A stretch of DNA of 62,047 nucleotides from Roseofilum capinflatum BLCC-M114 (GTDB lineage: Bacteria; Cyanobacteriota; Cyanobacteriia; Cyanobacteriales; Desertifilaceae). Position 1 is the first letter of the stretch. Each line of letters begins with the position of its first letter. The position numbers and the translations under genes are program-made. A model generated the notes under the pieces. The model did no database searches and was not told where the DNA came from. It was given only the letters and a program-made list of their open reading frames with translations. This document shows, piece by piece, positions 18,049-26,800 of this stretch. The stretch is taken from the NCBI RefSeq assembly GCF_030068505.1, contig NZ_JAQOSO010000017.1, positions 1-62,047 of the forward strand, written 5' to 3'.

Positions 18049-19533
18049 ATGCTCAGTGTTTTGATCTGGGGCCCGGTTTTAGGTGCAGCAGCGATCGCCT
18101 TCTGGCCGGCTGAACTCAAACCGCAAACAGTACGCAACTTGGCCATCACCCTCGGCCTTCTCCTTTTAGCTTGGACAGGTGCGATCGCCCTCCAATTTAA
18201 TCCCCATCTGTCAGAGTTGCAACTGACAGAAGTTCTCCCCTGGTTAAAAGCCCTAGGATTGACCTACAATCTGGGCATTGATGGCCTATCCTTTCCCCTG
18301 ATTTTACTCAATAGCTTACTGACCTTAATCGCCATCACGAGCAGCGATCTCCAGCTCCAACGGCCCCGATTCTATTATGCCCTGCTGTTCCTGCTCAATT
18401 CCTGCGTTTCTGGAGCCTTCTGTGCCCAAGATTACCTCTTATTCTTCCTCTTCTACGAACTCGAACTCATTCCCCTCTATCTCCTGATCGCCATCTGGGG
18501 AGGAAAGCGCCGGGGATATGCTGCCACCAAATTCTTAATGTATACTGCCGTTTCCGGTATTGCCCTACTCGCCTCATTTTTGGGCATCACCTGGTTAAGT
18601 GGTGCAGCCACCTTTACCTACGATCCGGCGATCGCCCAAACCCTACCCCTAGCAACCCAACTGATCTGCTTGGGGGGTATCCTCCTCGCTTTCGGGATCA
18701 AAATTCCCCTCGTCCCCTTCCACACCTGGCTTCCGGATGCCCATGTGGAAGCCTCCACCCCCATCTCCGTCCTCCTCGCAGGGGTATTGCTGAAACTGGG
18801 AACCTACGGACTGCTCAAATTTGGCCTGCTGCTCCTCCCCGATGCCTGGCAAATCCTGGCTCCTAGCCTCGCGGTGTGGGCTGCCATTAGCGCCATTTAC
18901 GGAGCCTTGAGTGCGATCGCCCAGACCGATATGAAAAAAATGGTCGCCTTTAGCTCTGTCGCCCATATGGGCTATATATTGCTGGCTGGCGCAACCGCCA
19001 CCTCCCTCAGTTTCCTAGCCGCTATTCTGCAAATGGTCAGCCATGGTCTGATCTCTGCCCTTCTCTTCCTACTGGTGGGAGTCGTCTACAAAAAAACCGG
19101 AACCCGCGACCTCAATATCTTAAAAGGCCTCCTCAACCCAGAGCGCGGCCTACCCCTGATCGGCAGCCTCATGATCGTCGGAGTCATGGCCAGCGCCGGA
19201 ATTCCTGGTATGGTGGGCTTTGTATCCGAATTTCTCGTCTTTTGGAGCAGTTTCCCTACCTTCCCCATCCCCACCCTGATCTGCATGGTGGGAACTGGCT
19301 TAACTGCTGTGTACTACCTGCTACTGGTTAACCGCACCTTCTTTGGTCGCCTCTCCGACACCGTGCAAAACCTGCCCCCTGTACAATGGTCAGATCGCAT
19401 TCCGGCGATCGCCCTTACCCTGCTGATCGTCTTCTTCGGCCTCTTCCCCAGCACCCTCACCCAATGGAGCGAAACCACCAGCACCGCCCTCTTCCCCACT
19501 CAAACCCTAGTCTCCCAATCCCCCATCCCATAA
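18049..19533 (+). CDS. ndhD: NAD(P)H-quinone oxidoreductase subunit 4 (NdhD), CO2-uptake type
   Basis: A 494-residue polytopic proton-pump subunit of NDH-1. It carries the NuoM/ND4 signatures 'FYELELIPLYLLIAIWG' (membrane Glu/Lys region), 'GIKIPLVPFHTWLPDAHVEA' and 'SSVAHMGYILLAG'. It is followed after 32 bases by a CO2 hydration protein gene, so it belongs with the NdhD3/NdhD4 forms of the NDH-1MS complexes that drive thylakoid CO2 uptake rather than with the respiratory NdhD1. The usual partner ndhF is not beside it. Whether it is D3 (low-CO2 induced) or D4 (constitutive) needs a tree. The start ATG at 18049 gives the hydrophobic N-terminus MLSVLIWGPVLG. Confidence 0.93.
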   Translation: MLSVLIWGPVLGAAAIAFWPAELKPQTVRNLAITLGLLLLAWTGAIALQFNPHLSELQLTEVLPWLKALGLTYNLGIDGLSFPLILLNSLLTLIAITSSDLQLQRPRFYYALLFLLNSCVSGAFCAQDYLLFFLFYELELIPLYLLIAIWGGKRRGYAATKFLMYTAVSGIALLASFLGITWLSGAATFTYDPAIAQTLPLATQLICLGGILLAFGIKIPLVPFHTWLPDAHVEASTPISVLLAGVLLKLGTYGLLKFGLLLLPDAWQILAPSLAVWAAISAIYGALSAIAQTDMKKMVAFSSVAHMGYILLAGATATSLSFLAAILQMVSHGLISALLFLLVGVVYKKTGTRDLNILKGLLNPERGLPLIGSLMIVGVMASAGIPGMVGFVSEFLVFWSSFPTFPIPTLICMVGTGLTAVYYLLLVNRTFFGRLSDTVQNLPPVQWSDRIPAIALTLLIVFFGLFPSTLTQWSETTSTALFPTQTLVSQSPIP

Positions 19534-19538
19534 GCAAC

Positions 19539-19564
19539 TACTCATTACTCATTACTCATTACTC
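19539..19564. repeat. Heptamer tandem repeat (TACTCAT)n
   Basis: Three and a half copies of TACTCAT fill the 32-base gap between ndhD and the CO2 hydration protein gene. Short tandem heptamers of this kind are common in intergenic DNA of filamentous cyanobacteria. The array ends directly at the start codon, leaving no Shine-Dalgarno there. Confidence 0.8.
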
Positions 19565-19565
19565 C

Positions 19566-20693
19566 ATGATCGCCCTCGCTCCCTCCAAACACCCCCTAGC
19601 CTCCTACATCGAACGCCTAGAAGCGGGCGGTGACTTACTAGCCCACTCCCCCGAAAATCTTCTAGAAGTGGTGGGCATTCTCAAAAGCTATGGTGTGGTT
19701 CTTGATGCCTATTCCAACAACCTGATCTATATGGCTCAGGAACAGTTTTTAGTCCTCTTTCCCTTCTTCAAATACTTCAATGGAGAAGTCACCCTCAACA
19801 AACTGCTCAAACATTGGTGGCACGATCGCATTAACTATGAGTATGCCGAATATGTTATGCGCGTGATGCTCTGGCATGGGGGTGGAGAAATGGATACCTA
19901 TCTCGATAGCACCGCTTTTGGGGAATATGCAGAACAGGCGATCGCCGCTAAAATCAAATCCAACCCCGCCATGCAACTGCTCCACAAACTCTTTCCCGAC
20001 TTTCTCCCCGAACAAGTCCGGCAAATGGTCTATACCAGCGCCCTAGGACAGTTTTGGCGCATCATGAGTGATATGTTCATCGACCTCTCCGACCGCTATG
20101 ATCGCCAAGAGATCCAAACGATTCCCCAAGTTGTCGAGCATATTCTCGCCGGATTAGTCGCCGCCGCCAATACCCCCATCACCTATAGCGTCAACATCAA
20201 AGGGCAACCCTACGACCTCATCCCCCCCGCTCAAAACTTCAAATTCTTAATGGAAACTGCCGTACCCTACGTCGATACCATCTTCTTTCGCGGCACTCCC
20301 TTCCTCGGAACCGTTTCCTACAACGCCCAAGCCCGACAAATTCCAGGAGAACAAGCCGAATTCACCTATGGGGCACTCTATGCCGATCCCCTCCCCACCG
20401 GAGGCGCAGGCATTCCCCCCACCTTGCTCATGCAGGATATGCGTCATTTTCTCCCCGACTATTTGCACCAATTTTATCAACGCAGTCGTCGCGCCGAAGA
20501 TGACTTGTTAGTGAAAATTTGCGTTAGTTTTCAGAAGTCCATGTACTGCGTCACCACAGCAGCCATTAAGGGACTGACTCCCCATCCCCTCGACACTACT
20601 GAGCCAGAGCAGAAGCAGGCCAACCGCGCCTATTTTGAATCTTGGATGGATCGGTTTCTGGCTTCTCGTTTGCTAGAGGTGAATCAAGGGTAG
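19566..20693 (+). CDS. CO2 hydration protein (ChpX/ChpY, also CupA/CupB family)
   Basis: A 375-residue protein of the ChpXY family, recognised by its overall sequence ('YIERLEAGGDLLAHSPENLL', 'ALGQFWRIMSDMFIDLSDRY', 'CVSFQKSMYCVTTAAIKGL'). These proteins bind the NDH-1MS complex and convert CO2 to bicarbonate in the thylakoid region. The reading frame is open further upstream inside ndhD, but the ATG at 19566 (MIALAPSKHP) gives the expected N-terminus. Its position directly after ndhD implies one transcript. No signal peptide or membrane span is expected. Which paralogue it is cannot be settled by eye. Confidence 0.9.
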   Translation: MIALAPSKHPLASYIERLEAGGDLLAHSPENLLEVVGILKSYGVVLDAYSNNLIYMAQEQFLVLFPFFKYFNGEVTLNKLLKHWWHDRINYEYAEYVMRVMLWHGGGEMDTYLDSTAFGEYAEQAIAAKIKSNPAMQLLHKLFPDFLPEQVRQMVYTSALGQFWRIMSDMFIDLSDRYDRQEIQTIPQVVEHILAGLVAAANTPITYSVNIKGQPYDLIPPAQNFKFLMETAVPYVDTIFFRGTPFLGTVSYNAQARQIPGEQAEFTYGALYADPLPTGGAGIPPTLLMQDMRHFLPDYLHQFYQRSRRAEDDLLVKICVSFQKSMYCVTTAAIKGLTPHPLDTTEPEQKQANRAYFESWMDRFLASRLLEVNQG

Positions 20694-20753
20694 GAAAGAT
20701 CGTCAGTTAAAATCTGAAGTATCGAATACAAGTTGCTGAACGGAGAATATAAA

Positions 20754-20975
20754 ATGGCTAATACTGTTGAATTTAAGGCAAGAATTAAACAAGGTATCAT
20801 TGAGATTCCAGAAGAATATCAACAGGAGTTAAGGGAAGAAAATGAGGTAACTGTAATTGTACTCAAACAGTCTAAAAGGATTTCTCAAACAGGAATGATT
20901 GCTGAATTAACTCGAAATCCGATTCCTGTGCCTGGTGTGCATAAATTAACAAGAGATGAAATTCACCAACTTTAG
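20754..20975 (+). CDS. VapB-like antitoxin
   Basis: A 73-residue protein starting at the ATG at 20754 with GGAGA upstream. The N-terminal half ('VEFKARIKQGIIEIPEEY', then 'EVTVIVLKQ') has the pattern of AbrB/VapB-like DNA-binding antitoxins common in cyanobacteria; the C-terminal half is the likely toxin-binding tail. Its stop codon TAG ends two bases before the ATG of the PIN gene, so the two are translationally coupled. It would neutralise the PIN ribonuclease and repress the operon. Confidence 0.8.
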   Translation: MANTVEFKARIKQGIIEIPEEYQQELREENEVTVIVLKQSKRISQTGMIAELTRNPIPVPGVHKLTRDEIHQL

Positions 20976-20977
20976 TG

Positions 20978-21424
20978 ATGTCTAATTCTATTTATTTTTG
21001 TGATTCTAATCTATGGTTGTATCGTTTTTTGGTCGATCCCGACGGTGATGACTCTGAAGAAATCAGAAAGTATAACATTGCGGTCAATCTGACTAATCAG
21101 GAAAATCTTGTGATTAGTACCCAAGTGATTAATGAAATTTGTGCAGTTTTACTCAAAAAAGCTAAGGTTAGTGAAATTCAAATTCGACAAATTATCGAAG
21201 AGTTATATCAGGGTTGTATTGTTGTTGACATCGATCGCAATATTATCGTAATAGCTTCTGATTTACGAATGAGCTATAGTCTCTCGTTTTGGGATAGCCT
21301 GATTGTGGCGAGTGCTTTAGCAGGTGGTGCAGATATTTTATATTCTGAAGATATGCAAGATGGATTAAGAGTTTCAGAGAAACTCAATATTGTTAATCCC
21401 TTTCAATCTACAGCACAGCCTTGA
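20978..21424 (+). CDS. PIN-domain toxin (VapC-like ribonuclease)
   Basis: A 148-residue PIN protein. The four acidic active-site positions can be placed: Asp9 ('YFCDSNLW'), Glu53 ('QVINEICAVLL'), Asp106 ('SFWDSLIVASAL') and Asp125 ('LYSEDMQDG'). It is predicted to cut RNA when freed from the preceding antitoxin. The start ATG at 20978 is preferred over the GTG at 20975, which overlaps the antitoxin stop. The pair sits at the left border of the AT-rich helicase-nuclease island and could help to keep it in the chromosome, or could be an independent module. Confidence 0.87.
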   Translation: MSNSIYFCDSNLWLYRFLVDPDGDDSEEIRKYNIAVNLTNQENLVISTQVINEICAVLLKKAKVSEIQIRQIIEELYQGCIVVDIDRNIIVIASDLRMSYSLSFWDSLIVASALAGGADILYSEDMQDGLRVSEKLNIVNPFQSTAQP

Positions 21425-21498
21425 TTCTAAATCCCAGTGTTGAACCAGAAGAGAAGGCGATCGCACGATTACACTATCGATAACCCATCCTGCGGGGT

Positions 21499-23832
21499 CT
21501 AATTTTCAATTAATACTTTGGCTGCTTTTTGCAACAAAGAAGATTGACTATTATCACTAATTCTCAAAACATTTTGAGTAAGTGTAGTAAAGTGCAAAGC
21601 TGTAATAGGATGCTTGATCAGTTCAGATGTTGGAATTGGTTTATCGTCATAACTTTTTCCAAGTAAATGATAGACTCGAAAACCTCTTTTTATTGAGGTG
21701 TCAAGACTTTGTGCCGGTGGAACATAATATTGAATAAACGTCTCGTTCTTTAAATCAAAACACACCATATTGTGTATTTTATTAAAAGGTTGAATTTCTC
21801 CATTGTAATACGACACTAAAGGTAGCAACCTGGTACTATTTTTACCCTTAACTTGTCGATTAATCTTCAACTGCCCATTTTCCAACTCATCAACAATACC
21901 ATTCCGGCCAATCAGTGTTGGAGTAAAAAAGTCATCGGTATAACAACTAATGTATATCTTTTCTGACTCATCAACAAAATATTGCTGGTTATCTTTTAGC
22001 GTGTCCGAATTACTCCTTCTTCTCAAAAAGCGAAATCTCTTGTTAATTTCCTTCATATCATGCATGACATTATTGACATATATATAACTTTCCTTATAAA
22101 GAAATTCTACAGCCACAGCTTTGGCTTCCTCATTTCTAGGGCTACGCACATAAATGGCAAAAAAACGTTTTTCAGAAAATGATTGAGGTGAAATACGCAA
22201 CCCATAACTTGGATTATTGAGACTTTCTCTAACCCAACTTTTAATCCCTAGTTCAATTAAAACCTTTTGCACTTCAGGCGAAATTTTGATTTTATGGTCG
22301 CCACAAAATTTATTCCATTGTTCGCTATCCTGTTGTAGTTTAATATAACTAATAATAGAGCCTTCTATATCTAAAATATTTCTATCTGTAAAATCTTTTG
22401 TATCTTCTCGAAGTTTATCTTCGTCTATTTTCTTATTAGTAGTATTGTAAATCAGAACAGACAATGTTTTTTTTAGTTCTTTATTTTTATCATCTTTAAT
22501 CGCTTTGAATTCAGATATATTAATCCCTTGTATGCTAAAAAACTGCTCTGTCTCCATATAGTTAAATCGGTTCTTAAGCTGTGAGTAAAAATCCACATTA
22601 GGCTTACCATTTATTTTTGTGGAAGCATACCAAAGACCATCGTCTCCTTGATAAGCCATTGAACCGGTTGAATCGGCTTCTTTCTCCAGCAACTTATTGA
22701 AAACTAAATAGTTTTTATTTTCATCCAGTTTAACATTTGACCAAGGAATAACTTCAGTGATTTCCCAACAAGAGTCCTCTTCATTATCAAGTTCAACTGG
22801 TTTATAGCTACTGATAGTTTTTCCGTTATTGTAAAAAGTGAGATTCAATACACCTTGATGGTTTAATAAACACTGTAAAAAATCTTGGTCTGATTGATTG
22901 AAATCATCTCCAGTATTATTAATGACCTCTAAGAATTCTACAGATTCTACGTTCTTAATGAATGACTTTTCTAGATAGCAATCTGTTTGAAAATCGCGAC
23001 GTTCATAATTAATACCGCACTCGCTCAAAAAGTTCTCAAGCTGCGTTATAAGATTCTGGTAGCAATAAAGTTGGGTCTTTTTGAACTTATCAAAGTCTTG
23101 CTCAAATCGCATAAAGAGAATCTCATTTTTTTTACGAGCATCAAGATCTCGGTCAAAATAGTATTTCTTGTTTTTATACACTAAAAGTTCACCCAGATCA
23201 TCGCCATCCAAAGTTCTGTAATCATCTTTGGGTAAAAACAATCGTCTTTTTCGAGTTAATGTTAATGTAAGGATATCAAAATAATTGTAATTAACAAATA
23301 GATTCTGTCCCCAGACAAAAAGAGCATCTTTAGACTTACTTAAACTTCTAGAGTGAACTAGAAGTAATTCCTCAAATCCATCAATCATTTCAACGGCTGA
23401 TTCCTGGCTCAGAATATAAACCTTGAAAATCAGATTAAAAATTCTGTCTCGATTTGGGAAACTATTTCCCTGTTTTTCGCTAAATAACCGTTTCCAACCG
23501 GAATGGGTTTTATTAGGAGACAGAAAAAATACATTGTTATCTCCATTGGAATAAGAGAAAAAATATTGAATATCCGAATACTTTTTCTCTTCTCCATATT
23601 CCAAAAGACGTTTCTGAATTTCATTTTTGATAGCCTTATGTCGCTTCTTATAAAAATCAGGCTGTGAGTATTCTTCCTTGCTAAACCAACCTTTAATGCT
23701 AAAATGTTCAATCCCTTTATTTATCTTAAAGAGATACTGAAAAAGTTTTTCAGCAACTTCTTCTGGGGATTCTGTGATTTTTAGCTGGTTGGTACGCGAT
23801 ACATCAGACAACGCTTCTGTAATATTAAGCAT
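21499..23832 (-). CDS. Unknown 777-aa protein, candidate DdmE/Argonaute-like partner
   Basis: Second gene of a two-gene operon. The start is the ATG at 23832; its AGGAGA ribosome binding site overlaps the stop codon of the upstream helicase gene, so translation is coupled. No domain is certain. The protein is Lys/Asn-rich and soluble. Residues ~556-777 look like an alternating strand/helix domain: 'RFFAIYVRSP', 'AVAVEFLYKESYIYV', 'GRNGIVDELENGQL', 'GFRVYHLLG', and a terminal helix pair 'ITALHFTTLTQNVLRIS..SLLQKAAKVLIEN'. The last part resembles the end of prokaryotic Argonaute PIWI domains ('LT..N......A..ia'). No clear DEDX catalytic tetrad is visible, as expected for DdmE, the inactive Argonaute of DdmDE. 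Alternatives are a pPIWI-RE-type protein or an unrelated new family. Argonaute relationship is inference. Confidence 0.55.
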   Translation of the reverse strand: MLNITEALSDVSRTNQLKITESPEEVAEKLFQYLFKINKGIEHFSIKGWFSKEEYSQPDFYKKRHKAIKNEIQKRLLEYGEEKKYSDIQYFFSYSNGDNNVFFLSPNKTHSGWKRLFSEKQGNSFPNRDRIFNLIFKVYILSQESAVEMIDGFEELLLVHSRSLSKSKDALFVWGQNLFVNYNYFDILTLTLTRKRRLFLPKDDYRTLDGDDLGELLVYKNKKYYFDRDLDARKKNEILFMRFEQDFDKFKKTQLYCYQNLITQLENFLSECGINYERRDFQTDCYLEKSFIKNVESVEFLEVINNTGDDFNQSDQDFLQCLLNHQGVLNLTFYNNGKTISSYKPVELDNEEDSCWEITEVIPWSNVKLDENKNYLVFNKLLEKEADSTGSMAYQGDDGLWYASTKINGKPNVDFYSQLKNRFNYMETEQFFSIQGINISEFKAIKDDKNKELKKTLSVLIYNTTNKKIDEDKLREDTKDFTDRNILDIEGSIISYIKLQQDSEQWNKFCGDHKIKISPEVQKVLIELGIKSWVRESLNNPSYGLRISPQSFSEKRFFAIYVRSPRNEEAKAVAVEFLYKESYIYVNNVMHDMKEINKRFRFLRRRSNSDTLKDNQQYFVDESEKIYISCYTDDFFTPTLIGRNGIVDELENGQLKINRQVKGKNSTRLLPLVSYYNGEIQPFNKIHNMVCFDLKNETFIQYYVPPAQSLDTSIKRGFRVYHLLGKSYDDKPIPTSELIKHPITALHFTTLTQNVLRISDNSQSSLLQKAAKVLIEN

Positions 23833-23842
23833 TTTATTTCTC

Positions 23843-26800
23843 CTAATGGAATAAAAAATCTTTGAGGATATTGGATGCAATAGGAAAATGATCGTTAAAG
23901 TAAATCAAGTTTCCAGAAGATAAGGCGGGTGAGTATTGATTAATTTTCTCTTTTGGAGCCTGTAAATTTAGAAGTAAACCTTTCACTTCCCTAAATTCTG
24001 GATAACTTGACTTGATTTTATCTAGTTTGTTTTGAGTTTTTTGTAATTTCTCTTGTGAAAGGCGATTCCCTGAAGATTCACTCCATGCTTTAACATCAAT
24101 GCAAAATAAAGTCTTTCCTTTAGTGTAATACAAATCAAATTTCTCATATAGCTTACGATATTTTCTAAGATCTTGCAATGGTTCAAAACCATAAATGGAT
24201 TTTATGCTCTTCCAATCTTTGCCCTCAAATATCACCTTTTGAATCCAACGTTCTGTAAAGTGTTCAGTGAATGATGGATACAACACATCATAAAAAAAAT
24301 GTGGACGTGGAATGTAACAATCAAAGATTTCTGGCTGTGGAAGGAGTTTATTGTACATTCGATAAATTGCGTCAGTTGAAGCAGATACCGATGCAACTTC
24401 ATTTCCTTCCAAATCATGTCCTTGCGTATTGGTTTTCAAATAGTCAGGATAAAGTCGTTTCTGGTAAGGGTAAATTCTTTCCCCATGAAGACTATCGCTC
24501 ACAATCTGGATTCTTTTTCCATCGTCCTCAACCAAAGCCAGATAGGGTATGAAATCTGGTTGATCCGACTTGCAATAAAATAAAGACTCAATAAAATCGC
24601 CAGGAAATAACTCCAACCTTTTTAACATATCGAGATATTGAACCGGATTTTGAAAAACAATGGGGTTGCGTAACGCATCCCAAGCTGTTGTAATGTCAAA
24701 AGTATTTGTACCCTGATGAAAATTTTCAATTTCATTCAACATTTGTTCCCTGAAATTTTGAAAATCTAGATAAGCGTCAATTTCATCATAGGTGTGGTCA
24801 TCATAGTTTTGAATTGTTCTTTTTTCTTCTTCTTCTTGAACGCTCAAGTAAACTTGATAGTTATTAACAGAGAATTTACGAATTTCATCGGGTTCTTCTC
24901 GGCTTAGGTATCTAAAAAAGTTTACCAGATTTTTTCTCGTTTCTTCGTTGATGAAGATTTTTACGATCTGATTTGGAAAATCACGCCTCTCCGTTCTGCC
25001 AATAGCTTGCAATATTCCTTTTCCCAATAAAATTTGATGTTGTTGCTCTCGAAATGCGATGGCTTCTGGTTGACTTAAGTATTTGTTAAAATCCTTGAGT
25101 TCAAGCTGCGAGTCTCCCAAATGTACAATACTTTTCATTAATGAAAAATGGTAACGCGCAAGAGAAGATCCAGAATCCTTCGATTTGCCAAGAGTTGGCC
25201 CCATGGCAGTATAATAACTATCCATCAATAAAACCAAAGAGTCAAAATCTTTATGAGTACCGTCCTTTGTTTTTATAATAGGATTTAAGCCTTTTGAAGC
25301 TGATTGATAAGCAGAAATAAAGAAAATTTTCTGGTCTTCCTCTTCAACTAGCTCATCCAGATAGGTTCTTTGCCGAGTTTTATCATCGTACAAACTATCA
25401 AAACTGGCCTTATACAAAACAACTTTTATACAAGTTTTAGTGGAATATTTATTATGGTTTACTCGCACATAAAATATGTTGGGATGATTGGGAGATTCTT
25501 CAATTTTAAAATATTCAAAACGGTTCAATTTTACATATCGAATTAAATCTTTTATCCAGCGTAAAGTCTGAGTGAAAGCAAGTGTTTCTTGAATTGAGTC
25601 ATCTTCAAAAAGATAAAAGAGAAATCGGACAAAATTTTGTAGTTCTTGTTTTTTATACTTGCCAAACCATTTTTGTTCAAAAGAGTTAATAAATCCCTCT
25701 AAAACGAGTTTTTCAACTCGCTCTACTACTTCTCGTGTTTTACTATTCGGAAAAGATGATAAGCCATCGTTGAAAAAACCAGCAGTAACTTGCCGCCTTG
25801 CGTGACGATAGTTTCTAATTTTTTCACAAAGCTTAATTTCATCCTTAACCATTGGGCTGAAGGAACTTTGGCCGGATTCATCCAGTAAACTATCTTTCAA
25901 GTATACCATATCATAACTTGTACTTAAATCTCCAGCAATACCTCCCGTAGCAGAAACAAGAAAAATCACATTTGTATTATTCTTTAGAATAGAAATTATT
26001 TTATGTTCCGGAGAAGCTAATATAGCGGTACTTCCAATAGATACTTCTCTAAACGGGTGGTTAATCAAATTATTTTTTGGATGTTGATAACGGGCAATCT
26101 CCATAATGTTAATGATAGACTTATAGCTCTGGTACACATAGGTACGATTCAGATATTTTATCCGATGATTGTGTAGCGAACTTTCTTCACTAGAATTGTT
26201 GACTTTGGCTATCTGTTTTGACCAAATATCTAAAGAGCGAGATTGTGAATCTTCAGCATCCAAAACCCTTTTTAAAAAGTCTTTGATAGCTTCAATTTGT
26301 AAGCGAACAGCCAAAATAGCATAAATTAACTCTGCAACAGTGGTATTATCTGAAACTGGTTTCTCGCTAATTTGAACATGCCCACCTGAAGATCTGGATA
26401 AAAATAACGTTTTTAAAGGCTCAATGTTGTAGATATACAGGTTGTTATAGGAAAAAATATTCATCAAATCATCACTAATTTGAGAATATAGACTCTGAGG
26501 AATTAATAGACTTCTGTTGTTTTCAAACTTTGAAAAAACTCTAGATAACATTTCAAAACTTACAACAATGGGGTTGCTCTCATCATAATCATCAAAAACT
26601 CCAGTAATCTCTTTCAATGATTGCTCAATTCCTTTGTTTATTTTGACAACTTTCTCCAGAAAATTAATAGAGTTTCCTTGTTCAACAATCAGGCGATGAT
26701 ATACAGGGGCGAATTCTTCTAGTTTTTGATCGATAGGCTTTCCCTTATCAAAGTGTTCTTCAAATTCACGAAAACTTCCAAGATTCTTCTCTACAAAATC

